Program-made: the position numbers and the translations under genes
Notes under the pieces: generated by a model
The model's database searches: none
Told to the model about the DNA's origin: nothing
What the model saw: only the letters and a program-made list of their open reading frames with translations
Origin: Lentzea tibetensis
Lineage (GTDB): Bacteria > Actinomycetota > Actinomycetes > Mycobacteriales > Pseudonocardiaceae
NCBI RefSeq assembly: GCF_007845675.1
Contig: NZ_VOBR01000030.1
Location: 1-64,000 of the forward strand
Reading direction: 5' to 3'
DNA: 64,000 nucleotides
Shown here: piece after piece, positions 7,405-15,149 of the stretch
Position numbering within the stretch: the stretch's first letter is position 1
Layout: the number at the start of each line of letters is the position of its first letter

Positions 7405-9390
7405 ATGGCGAACAAGGCGACGAGTCGGCGCGGGGAACGGGTCCCCGCCGCCGTGCTGCCGGTCGCCAGGATCGTGGTGGACGTGCCGCTGGCGCACCTC
7501 GACCGGCCGTTCGACTACCAGGTTCCGTCCGAACTGGACTCCACCGCCGTGCCGGGTGCGCGGGTGCGCGTGCGGTTCGCCGGGCAGCTGGTGGACGGGT
7601 TCCTGCTGGAGCGCGCCGAGACGTCGGACTACGGCAAGAAGCTGGCGTACATCGAGAAGGTCGTGTCACCCGAACCGGTGCTTTCGCCGGAGATCGCCTC
7701 GGTGGCGCGGGCGGTGGCCGACCGGTACGCGGGCAGCATGATCGACGTGCTGCGGCTCGCGGTCCCGCCCCGGCACGCGCGCGCGGAGTCGGCGGCCATG
7801 GACGGCGAATGGGTCGCGCCCTCGGTGCCCGACTCGTCCGGGTGGTCGCGCTATCCGCGTGGCGCGTCGTATCTGGAGGCGTTGCGGACGGGGCGGCCCG
7901 CGCACGCCGTGTGGCAGGCGTTGCCCGCCGAGGACTGGCCCGCGCGGCTCGCCGAGGTGGCCGCCGTGGTCGCGTCGACGGGCAAGGGCGTCGTGATCGT
8001 CGTGCCCGATCACCGAGACCTCGCGCGGCTCGGTGCGGCGTGCGCGGCCCTGATCGACGGTGTCGTCACGCTTTCGGCTGATCTTGGTCCGTCGGAGCGG
8101 TACAAGCGGTGGCTCGCGGTGCGGCGCGGCGTGTCGCGCGTGGTGATCGGCACGCGCGCGACGGCGTTCGCGCCGGTGCACGACCCCGGCCTGCTGGTGG
8201 TGTGGGACGACGGCGACGACCTGCACACCGAGCAGCGCTCGCCGTACCCGAACGTGCGAGACGTGCTGGCGCTGCGCGCGCACTCGTCCGGCGCGGCCCT
8301 GCTGGTCGGCGGCTTCGCGCGCACCGCGGAGGCCCAGCTGCTCGTCGAGTCCGGCTGGGCGCACGAGATCGTCGCGTCGCGCGAGGTGCTGCGCTCGGTC
8401 GCGCCACGCGTGGTGTCGGTCGGCGACAACGACTGGCAGGAGGTGAAGGACCCGGCCGCGCGGTCCGCCCGCCTGCCGTCGATCGCCTTCGAGGCCGCGC
8501 GCGCCGCCCTGCAGGACTCGCCGGTGCTGATCCAGGTGCCGCGCCGCGGCTACGTGCCCGCGCTGGCCTGCGGCCAGTGCCGCGCGCCCGCACGCTGCCG
8601 CCGCTGCGCGGGCCCGCTCGCGTTGCCCGGCGGGGTCGAGGACGGTGCGCCGAAGCCGGCGCACTGCCGGTGGTGCGGGGTGTCCGAGGCCGGTTTCCGT
8701 TGCCAGGCCTGCGGTTCACGCCGCCTGCGCGGCCAGATCATCGGTGCCCGCCGCACGGCGGAGGAGCTCGGCCGCGCGTTCCCCGGTTTCCCGGTGCGCA
8801 CGTCCGGCGCGGACGAGGTGCTGACGTCGGTGCCGTCGAAGCCGGCCTTGGTGGTGGCGACGCCCGGCGCCGAGCCGGTCGCCCTCGAGGGCTACGGCGC
8901 CGTGCTCCTGCTGGACGGCTGGGCGCTGCTCGGCCGCGCCGACCTGCGCGCGGCCGAGGAGACCCTGCGCCGCTGGATGACCGCCGCCGCACTGGTGCGT
9001 CCGGGCAACGGCCGAGTCGTCGTGATCGCGGACTCGTCACTGGCCCCGGTGCAGGCACTGGTCCGCTGGGACCCGGTGTGGCACGCGAGCACCGAACTCG
9101 CCGCCCGCACCGAACTCGGCTTCCCGCCCGCAGTGCGCATGGCGACCATCGACGGCGCCCCGGACGCGCTGAACGCCCTGCTCGACGAGCTGCGCCTACC
9201 GCCGACCGGGGAGATTCTCGGGCCGGTGCCGTTGGGGGAGGATGAGCAGAAGGAGCGCGCGTTGGTGCGCGTGGCTCGGGCCGAGGGGCGGGCGTTGGCT
9301 GCTGTTCTGGCTGAGGCTCAGGCTGTGCGGACGGCGCGCAAGGAGCAGGAGTTGGTGCGGATCAAGTTGGATCCGCTTGAGGTTTTGTAG
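7405..9390 (+). CDS. priA: Primosomal protein N' (PriA), helicase-inactive actinobacterial type
   Basis: 661 aa from the ATG at 7405; a GTG at 7381 would add 8 residues. The N-terminal DNA-binding domain is typical (RIVVDVPLAHLDRPFDYQVP). The zinc-binding cysteines are present in two clusters: CGQCRAPARCRRC and, later, CRWCG with CQACG. The ATPase core is degenerate. Where PriA normally has a Walker A GKT motif there is ASTGKGVVIVVPD without the lysine-threonine pair in context, and the DEAH box position reads WDDGDD. This loss is known for actinobacterial PriA, which is thought to act in replication restart as a scaffold rather than a helicase. The protein ends VRIKLDPLEVL. In many actinomycetes priA sits close to def and fmt; here about 25 kb separates them. 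Confidence 0.92.
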   Translation: MANKATSRRGERVPAAVLPVARIVVDVPLAHLDRPFDYQVPSELDSTAVPGARVRVRFAGQLVDGFLLERAETSDYGKKLAYIEKVVSPEPVLSPEIASVARAVADRYAGSMIDVLRLAVPPRHARAESAAMDGEWVAPSVPDSSGWSRYPRGASYLEALRTGRPAHAVWQALPAEDWPARLAEVAAVVASTGKGVVIVVPDHRDLARLGAACAALIDGVVTLSADLGPSERYKRWLAVRRGVSRVVIGTRATAFAPVHDPGLLVVWDDGDDLHTEQRSPYPNVRDVLALRAHSSGAALLVGGFARTAEAQLLVESGWAHEIVASREVLRSVAPRVVSVGDNDWQEVKDPAARSARLPSIAFEAARAALQDSPVLIQVPRRGYVPALACGQCRAPARCRRCAGPLALPGGVEDGAPKPAHCRWCGVSEAGFRCQACGSRRLRGQIIGARRTAEELGRAFPGFPVRTSGADEVLTSVPSKPALVVATPGAEPVALEGYGAVLLLDGWALLGRADLRAAEETLRRWMTAAALVRPGNGRVVVIADSSLAPVQALVRWDPVWHASTELAARTELGFPPAVRMATIDGAPDALNALLDELRLPPTGEILGPVPLGEDEQKERALVRVARAEGRALAAVLAEAQAVRTARKEQELVRIKLDPLEVL

Positions 9391-9417
9391 CGGGCGTGTG
9401 CTGGGTGAGGCGCCTGT

Positions 9418-9640
9418 TGGGGCTGGGCTCCATGCCTGCTGGTCGTTGGGGTTCGCCTTGGCTGCCGGTTCCGTCGGGGCTGGGTTCTTTGCGTACTGCC
9501 CGTTGGGGCATGGCTTCTGCCGGTTTTTCTTGGGGCTGGGTTCTTTGCGTATTGCCCGTTGGGGCTTGGTCTCTGCCGGACTTTCTTGGGGCTGGGTTCT
9601 TTGCCTGGCTGCCGGTTTCGTGTGGGCTGGGTTCTGATGG
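9418..9640. repeat. Degenerate 56-57-bp tandem repeats
   Basis: The core TGGGGCTGGGTTCTTTGCG begins near 9531 and recurs at roughly 56-bp spacing (TGGGTTCTTT at 9481, 9537 and 9593), with a more diverged copy starting near 9418. The two central units are nearly identical. Confidence 0.7.
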
Positions 9641-9693
9641 TTGCTGCGGCTGTGGTGTTTCGGTGTCGTGGGTTGGGTCGCGCCTTCGGCGCA

Positions 9694-9836
9694 GCGATTG
9701 GGCCTTGACTTGAGACCTCATGGGCCCTGTGTTTGATCCCGCTGGGCGGCGTGGTGGGGCCGGCTCCGCCGGCAGGAAGAGCACCTGCCGGCCCGATAGG
9801 GGTACCACGCCGCACCCCAAGTCAAGGCCCAATCGC
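9694..9836. repeat. Large palindromic element with nested inverted repeats
   Basis: The outer arms are an exact 18-bp inverted repeat (9694-9711 and 9819-9836). A second pair of 10-bp arms lies inside (9746-9755 and 9804-9813) and a central 9-bp stem (9768-9776 with 9784-9792) closes on a 7-base loop. The nested symmetry resembles a non-autonomous miniature element or a strong cruciform; no transposase is present. Confidence 0.75.
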
Positions 9837-9888
9837 CAGGTGCCCACCACCCCGCACACTGCGGACACGCACACTCCTTGCCTGATCA

Positions 9889-10044
9889 CACCGACCCACC
9901 TGCCGTCGTGCTCGCCTTCCGCAGTCGCACAGACCCGCTTGCCGTTGTGCTCGCCTTCCGCAATCGCACAGACCCGCTTGCCGTTGTGCTCGCCTTCCGT
10001 AGGTGCGCCGACCCGCTTGCCGTCATGCCCGCCTTCCGTAGACA
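9889..10044. repeat. Four tandem 39-bp repeats
   Basis: Units begin at 9889, 9928, 9967 and 10006 with no spacers between them. Units 2 and 3 are almost identical, and units 1 and 4 are more diverged. The length is a multiple of three (13 codons), so any frame through them repeats. Confidence 0.85.
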
Positions 10045-10158
10045 CGCCCGTAGGCCTGGCGCAGCCGCAGTGGCACCTGAGGCCTGCTCACCTAAGCGGG
10101 CGCGGGCCGCGCTTGAGGCAGGAGTGCGCAGCAAGTTGGGTCCCCTGGAGGTGTTGTG

Positions 10159-11961
10159 ATGCGCCCATTTCGCGGTACAAGGGGGACCATGCTGCTGCTG
10201 CGAACTGTTGCCGCTGTCGTGTCCGTCCTGCTGGTCGCGCCTCCCGCTGGAGCCGCGCCCGCTGCTCCACCGCGGGTACCGGAGGCGGTGGGCTGGGGAG
10301 GCGCGGTGTCGAGTGTCGACCCGGACGCCTCGCAGATCGGGATCGACGTGTTGCGGCGTGGTGGCAACGCGGTTGACGCGGCGGTGGCCACGGCTGCCGC
10401 GCTGGGCGTTACCGACCCGTTCTCGGCTGGGATCGGTGGTGGCGGGTTCTTCGTGCACTACGACGCCAAGTCGAGACGCGTGTCCACAATCGACGGACGG
10501 GAGACAGCGCCCGCGTCGGCCACCGACAAGTTGTTCGTGGAGAACGGGGTGCCGTTGCCGTTCGACCAGGCGATGACCAGTGGGCTGTCCGTCGGCGTGC
10601 CCGGTACGCCGCGCACGTGGCAGCAGGCGTTGCGGCGCTGGGGGACTTACTCGCTGCGGGACGCGTTGCGGCCGGCCGAGGAGCTGGCGCGGCGGGGGTT
10701 CGTGGTGGACTCGACGTTCAACGCGCAGGTCAGTAGCAATGCGGCCCGGTTCGCGGACTTCACGTCTACCAGTGCGCTGTACCTGCCGAACGGTGTGCCG
10801 CCGGCCGTGGGCAGCACGTTCCGCAACCCGGACCTGGCGAACACCTACCGCGAGCTGGGGCGTGACCTCGGCTCGTTGTACGGCGGCGCGGTCGGTCGTG
10901 ACCTGGTGCGCACCGTGCAGCAGCCGCCCGTCACGCCCGGCTCCACGCGCAACGTCCGCGCAGGCAAGCTGACTGTCTCGGACCTCGCGAAGTACACGGC
11001 GCCGTTCCGGGCGCCCACGTTCACGACCTACCGCGGGTTGGACGTGTACGGCATGGCGCCGCCGTCGTCCGGTGGTACGACCGTGGGGGAGGCGCTGAAC
11101 ATCCTGGAGAGCTACGACCTGGCGAAGCTCTCCGAGCCCGAGTACCTGCACCGCTTCATCGAGGCGACGAAGCTGTCGTTCGCCGACCGCAACCGCTGGG
11201 TCGGTGACCCGTCGTTCTACGACGCGCCGACCCGACAGTTGCTGTCGCAGCGCTTCGCCGACTCGCGCTCGTGCCTGATCAAGCCGAACGCGGTGCTCCC
11301 GGCGCCCGCGGCTCCCGGCGATCCGCGCAACCCCGCCCCGTGCGTCAGCGAGGGTGTCGCCGCGCCGACGCCGCAGGACGCCGAGCGCACCACCCACCTG
11401 ACGGTCGCCGACCGCTGGGGCAACGTGGTCGCCTACACGCTGACCATCGAGGCCGAAGGTGGCAGCGGCATGGTCGTGCCCGGTCGCGGCTTCCTGCTGA
11501 ACAACGAGTTGACCGACTTCAACTTCGTCCCGATCACGCCCGGCGTCCCCGACCCGAACCTGCCGGGTCCGTCGAAGCGGCCCCGGTCCTCGATGTCGCC
11601 CACGATCGTCCTCGACGACCACGGGCGCGTGGTGCTGGCCGTCGGCTCGCCGGGTGGCGCCACCATCATCACGACCGTCACCCAGGTGCTGACCAGTCGC
11701 CTGGACCGCAAGGCTCGCCTGGTCGACGCCATCGCGAGCCCGCGCGCCTCCCAGCGCAACAGCGCCACCACCCCGGCCGAGGCCGCCTTCATCGCCTCAC
11801 CGGCGGCGGACGCGCTCAGGGCGATCGGTCACCGCTTCAGCACGAACGCCGACATCGGTGCGGTCACCGCCATCGAACCGGCCGGCCGCGGCCAGTGGCG
11901 CGCGGCAGCCGAACCCGCGCGCCGCGGCGGAGGTGCGGCCCGAGTGGTCCACCCCGGCTGA
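10159..11961 (+). CDS. ggt: Secreted gamma-glutamyltransferase
   Basis: 600 aa. The ATG at 10159 is chosen because GGAGGTG (10147-10153) lies at good distance and the resulting N-terminus is a Sec signal peptide (basic start, then LLLRTVAAVVSVLLVAPPAGA). An internal ATG at 10189, preceded by AAGGGGGA, is an alternative. The mature enzyme shows the family order: RRGGNAVDAAVATAAALGV, GIGGGGFFVHYD, DGRETAPASA, then the autoprocessing and catalytic threonine at TTHLTVAD, and GSPGGATI near the end. The proenzyme cleaves itself before that threonine into two subunits and hydrolyses or transfers gamma-glutamyl groups, for example from glutathione analogues, outside the cytoplasm. It is convergent with the LAL regulator; a link to the neighbouring biosynthetic island is possible but not shown. 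Confidence 0.92.
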   Translation: MRPFRGTRGTMLLLRTVAAVVSVLLVAPPAGAAPAAPPRVPEAVGWGGAVSSVDPDASQIGIDVLRRGGNAVDAAVATAAALGVTDPFSAGIGGGGFFVHYDAKSRRVSTIDGRETAPASATDKLFVENGVPLPFDQAMTSGLSVGVPGTPRTWQQALRRWGTYSLRDALRPAEELARRGFVVDSTFNAQVSSNAARFADFTSTSALYLPNGVPPAVGSTFRNPDLANTYRELGRDLGSLYGGAVGRDLVRTVQQPPVTPGSTRNVRAGKLTVSDLAKYTAPFRAPTFTTYRGLDVYGMAPPSSGGTTVGEALNILESYDLAKLSEPEYLHRFIEATKLSFADRNRWVGDPSFYDAPTRQLLSQRFADSRSCLIKPNAVLPAPAAPGDPRNPAPCVSEGVAAPTPQDAERTTHLTVADRWGNVVAYTLTIEAEGGSGMVVPGRGFLLNNELTDFNFVPITPGVPDPNLPGPSKRPRSSMSPTIVLDDHGRVVLAVGSPGGATIITTVTQVLTSRLDRKARLVDAIASPRASQRNSATTPAEAAFIASPAADALRAIGHRFSTNADIGAVTAIEPAGRGQWRAAAEPARRGGGAARVVHPG

Positions 11962-11970
11962 ACACCTCGC

Positions 11971-12000
11971 CCGCGAGCCCGTGTCAGAGCGGGCTCGCGG
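11971..12000. terminator. Hairpin between convergent ggt and LAL regulator
   Basis: A perfect 10-bp stem (11971-11980 with 11991-12000) and a 10-base loop lie 10 bases after the ggt stop. The right arm overlaps the last codons of the minus-strand regulator. There is no T-run; it could work in either direction. Confidence 0.55.
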
Positions 12001-14896
12001 CGTACGTGCTGAGCGCCTCGCGATCGGGCGTGCCGGTCTTCGCGATCAAGCTCGCCACGTGCTTCTCCACCGTCCGCGGCGAGATGTGCAACCGGGTCGC
12101 GATGGCCTTGTTGCCCATCCGCTCGGCCAGCAGCACGAACACCTCGTACTCGCGTGCGGTGACACCGGAGGCGCGCAGCGGGGCGGGCACCTGCTCGGTG
12201 CCCGAACGCCGTTGCTGCACGGGCACGCCGACCTGGCGCAGCAGGCCGCGGCAAGCGCTCGCGACCGCGCCCACCTGGGCCTGGTGGAAGTGCTCCTCGG
12301 CGGCGCGCAGCCACGCCACCGGCGAGCCCCAGCCGTCGGAGTGGGCGGCGGACGCGATCAGCCGCAGGCCGAGGTACCGGGCCATCGGGTACGAGGACGC
12401 GACCTCCTGGGCCGCCGCGACCGCCGCGTCGGCCTCGGTGAGCCTGCCGTCGCGGCCCAGCAGCACGGCGTGCGCCAGCAGGGCGAAGTGCCGGTTCCAG
12501 CGCATCCCGCTCGGCGAGGAGGCGACGATCTCCTCGTGGTGCGGCCAACCGGCCCGCCCGGCGAGCACGCTCAGCAGCAGGTGCAAGCCGTGCCGCCCGG
12601 ACAGGTGGAACGTCGTGGGGTTCTCCGCCTCGTACGACAGCGCCTTGGCCAGCTCGCTCTCCGCGAGGTCGCGGTTCTCCTCCAGCAGCGCGCAGAACGC
12701 CCTTGCGAGACCGAAGCACAGCGGCAGCTCCGGCAGGCCGCCGCGCGCGCCCGCGAGGAACGCGGTGACCGCCTCCTCCATCTCGTGCCGCTTCCCCTGG
12801 TGCGCCGCCCACGCCGCCTTGGTCATCAGCAGGTACCGGGTCAGCCCGCCCAGCTGCAGGCGGTTGGTCGCCTCGAGACAGGCGTCGATCTGCTGACCAG
12901 CCAGCACGTAGTCGCCGCACAGCACGGACTGCAACGCGACGATCGCGTCCACGTTGTACGCCACGGTGATCGCGCCGACCCGCAACGCCTCCTCGTGTGC
13001 GCGTTCCAGGCCGGTCGTGGTGCCGTTGCGCAGCCAGTCGTTGCCCGCGACCCGCACCAGCGCGTAGATCCGCTGGATCGGCAGGTTGTGCTCCTCGGCG
13101 AGCTGGCGGGCGCGGTCGAAGCAGCGGTTCGCCTCGTCGAGGTCCTGCTCGCGGGCGATCACGCCGAGCAGCTGCCACGCCTCGCAGCACACGACCGGCA
13201 GTCCGGCGCGATCGGCGGCGTCGGCGGCCCGCCGGGCGAGCACGCCTGCTGAGGCGATCCGGTCGGGGGACGGGGTGTTCAGCGCGAGGAACGCGGAGAT
13301 CACGTCCACCTCGGCCGTGTGCTCCTCGCCCGCGTCGGGACCGAGCAGGGTGCGCGCGGTGCTGATCTGCGTGCTGCCGTCGGTCCAGCGGCCGGCGAGA
13401 TACGCGACGCGCGCGAGCCGGGTGTGCAGCGCCGCGCGGCGGAAGCGGTCCAGGCCCGCGGTGCTCAGCTCCGTCAGCGTGTCGGCGAGCTGGAACGCCC
13501 GCTCGAACTGGCCCGCCTCGGACAGCGCGGGCAGCAGCGACTCCAGCACGTCCGCGCGCACGTCGACGTCCACCTGCGACGCCAGCAGCCGGTTCGCGCG
13601 GTCGAGCAGGCTGACCGCGGACCCGGCCGCGCCGCTGCCGAGCGCACGCCGTCCAGCCTCAGCCAGCAGCGCTCCGCCCGAAGCGGTCTCGCCCGCGTCG
13701 AGCCGCAACGACGCGACCAGCGGGCACCAGTCGCCGGGCAGGCCGGGGTGCAGCGCCTCGATCGCGTCGGCGGTGCGCCGCGACAGCGAGGCGCGGTCGG
13801 CGGGGTTGAGCTGGGTGAGCAACGCGTCCGCGGTGAGCGGGTGGCGGAACGCGTACCAGTCCGGCGCCGGCTCGTCCGGGGTGACGAGCTGGGCGGCCAC
13901 GCCCGCGTGCAGGTGGCTCAGCAGGCTGCGGTCGTCGGCGCCGGTGACCCGCTGCACGACCGACAGGGAGAACCGGTGGCCCAGCACGGCGGCGACCGAC
14001 AGCAGCTCACGGCCTTCCGGACCGAGGCGGTCGGTGCGGTGCGCGATGCTGCGCACGAGCGACTCGGGCACCTCGACCCGCAGCTGGCCCAGCACGTGCC
14101 AGCCGCCGGCGCCGGGCACGAGCAGGCCGCCGGACACCATGCCGTGCAACAGTTCCTCGACGACGAACGGGTTGCCCGCGCTGTCGTGCCACAGCCGGTC
14201 GGTGACCTCGTCCGGCATGTCCTGCGACTCGAGGCACGCCGCCGCCATGCGGCTGACCTGGTTGCGGTCCAACGGTTTCAGCGACAGCAGCAGTCCGGCG
14301 TCGCGGCGCGCGGCCAGCCGCACCACCTCGAGCGCGTTGCCCGGCTCGTCCCGGATCGTGGCGAGCACCATCACCGGCTGGTAGTCCAGGTTGTCGACCA
14401 GGTACTCGATGACGGCGAGCGTCTCGGCGTCCGCGTCGTGCAGGTCCTCGAGGATCATCACGCACGGGTTCTTGCGGCCGACGACGGACAGCAGCCGCAG
14501 CACGGCCTCCGCGAGCACGACGAGCGAGTCACCTGCCTGGCGGTGGTCGCTCCACTCGGGAATCAGCCTGCCCAGCACCGGTTTGTACGGGCCGAGCTCC
14601 GCGTCGTCCGGCGGCTCACCACCGCGGAACAACGACAGCAACGCCTCGGCGATCGGCCGGAACGGCACCATCGGCCCGATCGTGGTGCCGCGGCCCCGCA
14701 GCACCCGCATGCCCTCGTCGAACGCCCGGCCCGCGACCAGGCGGGCGAGCCGGGACTTCCCGATCCCGGCCTCGCCCACGAGGAAGACCGCCCGCCCGTG
14801 CCCGTGCCTGGCGTCCTCCAGAGCCCGCTCGAGCTGAATGACTTCCTTGTCACGGCCGATGACGACCGGCGCGCGGGTCTGCATGAGCAGCAACAT
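11984..14896 (-). CDS. LuxR-family ATP-binding regulator (LAL type)
   Basis: 970 aa from the ATG at 14896. The N-terminal AAA domain has a Walker A GEAGIGKSRLARL (about residues 42-54) and a Walker B VMILEDLHDADAE. A long middle region of helical repeats follows, as in other large ATP-binding LuxR regulators. The C-terminal HTH (GVTAREYEVFVLLAERM, then NKAIATRLHISPRTVEKHV) binds DNA. Such LAL proteins usually activate nearby antibiotic clusters. It lies 53 bp downstream of, and in the same direction as, the LanM and peptide genes, so it may be co-transcribed with them, and is the only pathway-type regulator in the island. Its ligand is unknown. Confidence 0.88.
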   Translation of the reverse strand: MLLLMQTRAPVVIGRDKEVIQLERALEDARHGHGRAVFLVGEAGIGKSRLARLVAGRAFDEGMRVLRGRGTTIGPMVPFRPIAEALLSLFRGGEPPDDAELGPYKPVLGRLIPEWSDHRQAGDSLVVLAEAVLRLLSVVGRKNPCVMILEDLHDADAETLAVIEYLVDNLDYQPVMVLATIRDEPGNALEVVRLAARRDAGLLLSLKPLDRNQVSRMAAACLESQDMPDEVTDRLWHDSAGNPFVVEELLHGMVSGGLLVPGAGGWHVLGQLRVEVPESLVRSIAHRTDRLGPEGRELLSVAAVLGHRFSLSVVQRVTGADDRSLLSHLHAGVAAQLVTPDEPAPDWYAFRHPLTADALLTQLNPADRASLSRRTADAIEALHPGLPGDWCPLVASLRLDAGETASGGALLAEAGRRALGSGAAGSAVSLLDRANRLLASQVDVDVRADVLESLLPALSEAGQFERAFQLADTLTELSTAGLDRFRRAALHTRLARVAYLAGRWTDGSTQISTARTLLGPDAGEEHTAEVDVISAFLALNTPSPDRIASAGVLARRAADAADRAGLPVVCCEAWQLLGVIAREQDLDEANRCFDRARQLAEEHNLPIQRIYALVRVAGNDWLRNGTTTGLERAHEEALRVGAITVAYNVDAIVALQSVLCGDYVLAGQQIDACLEATNRLQLGGLTRYLLMTKAAWAAHQGKRHEMEEAVTAFLAGARGGLPELPLCFGLARAFCALLEENRDLAESELAKALSYEAENPTTFHLSGRHGLHLLLSVLAGRAGWPHHEEIVASSPSGMRWNRHFALLAHAVLLGRDGRLTEADAAVAAAQEVASSYPMARYLGLRLIASAAHSDGWGSPVAWLRAAEEHFHQAQVGAVASACRGLLRQVGVPVQQRRSGTEQVPAPLRASGVTAREYEVFVLLAERMGNKAIATRLHISPRTVEKHVASLIAKTGTPDREALSTYAASPL

Positions 14897-14949
14897 TAGT
14901 CACCGAACTACTACGGGCGAATCGGCTGCTCAGCGGCAGTCGTTGCGTG

Positions 14950-15144
14950 CTATTGCTCGATCGACACCGTGGTGAAGGTGAAGGTGCCCGCGACGGAGTA
15001 GAACGCGCCCGCGGCGAGCGTGAGACCGGCCAGTGCGCGGACTCTCGCGCTGGCACGGGACTTCGGAGCCAGCGCCATCTCCCCGGCGGGGTGCTCGGCC
15101 GACTCGATGTCGAACTCGGCGTCCTGGTGCTCGGCGTTGTTCAT
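14950..15144 (-). CDS. Candidate LanM substrate peptide lacking cysteine
   Basis: 64 aa. The ATG is only 5 nt after the LanM stop, and GAGGGG inside the lanM 3' end is its ribosome site, so translation is probably coupled. Residues 1-25 are acidic and leader-like (MNNAEHQDAEFDIESAEHPA). A basic stretch (PKSRASARVR) follows, then a hydrophobic part, and the end is rich in Thr/Ser (YSVAGTFTFTTVSIEQ). Position and size fit a class II lanthipeptide precursor, but there is no Cys at all, so lanthionine rings cannot form within it. LanM might only dehydrate its Ser/Thr, or the peptide may be a small membrane protein unrelated to LanM, because residues 36-58 could span a membrane. Longer upstream starts would overlap lanM and lack a better ribosome site. 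Confidence 0.65.
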   Translation of the reverse strand: MNNAEHQDAEFDIESAEHPAGEMALAPKSRASARVRALAGLTLAAGAFYSVAGTFTFTTVSIEQ

Positions 15145-15149
15145 CTGAA

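Larger units (their letters stand above)
9391..10158. repeat. Gene-free zone with tandem repeats and a palindrome
   Basis: 768 bp between priA and the gamma-glutamyltransferase gene in which I find no convincing gene. Open frames here are low-complexity products of the repeats. From left to right it holds about four degenerate 56-57-bp direct repeats, a 143-bp palindromic element, and four 39-bp direct repeats; each is listed separately. The last 100 bp encode, in the frame of the 39-bp repeats, a tail (VRSKLGPLEVL) resembling the PriA C-terminus. Base composition is less biased than in the coding regions around it. Confidence 0.75.

Noticed and set aside
7405-9390. PriA as a broken pseudogene because the helicase motifs are lost
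   Set aside because: Loss of the ATPase motifs is the norm in actinobacterial PriA, and zinc cysteines and domain order are intact.
9889-10044. CRISPR-like array
   Set aside because: The 39-bp units are directly adjacent with no spacers, there are only four, and no cas genes are near.
9362-10045. Long minus-strand open frame across the repeat zone
   Set aside because: The translation is repetitive (KRVGAPTEGEHNG-type units and Pro/Arg/Gln-rich stretches) and merely follows the repeats; no ribosome site or family resemblance.
9878-10159. Plus-strand 93-codon frame through the 39-bp repeats
   Set aside because: A repeat-derived product with no start signal. Only its last residues are of interest because they resemble the PriA C-terminus.
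11271-13252. Plus-strand frames opposite ggt and the LAL regulator
   Set aside because: Shadows: the minus-strand regulator has Walker and LuxR motifs and ggt occupies the correct plus frame.
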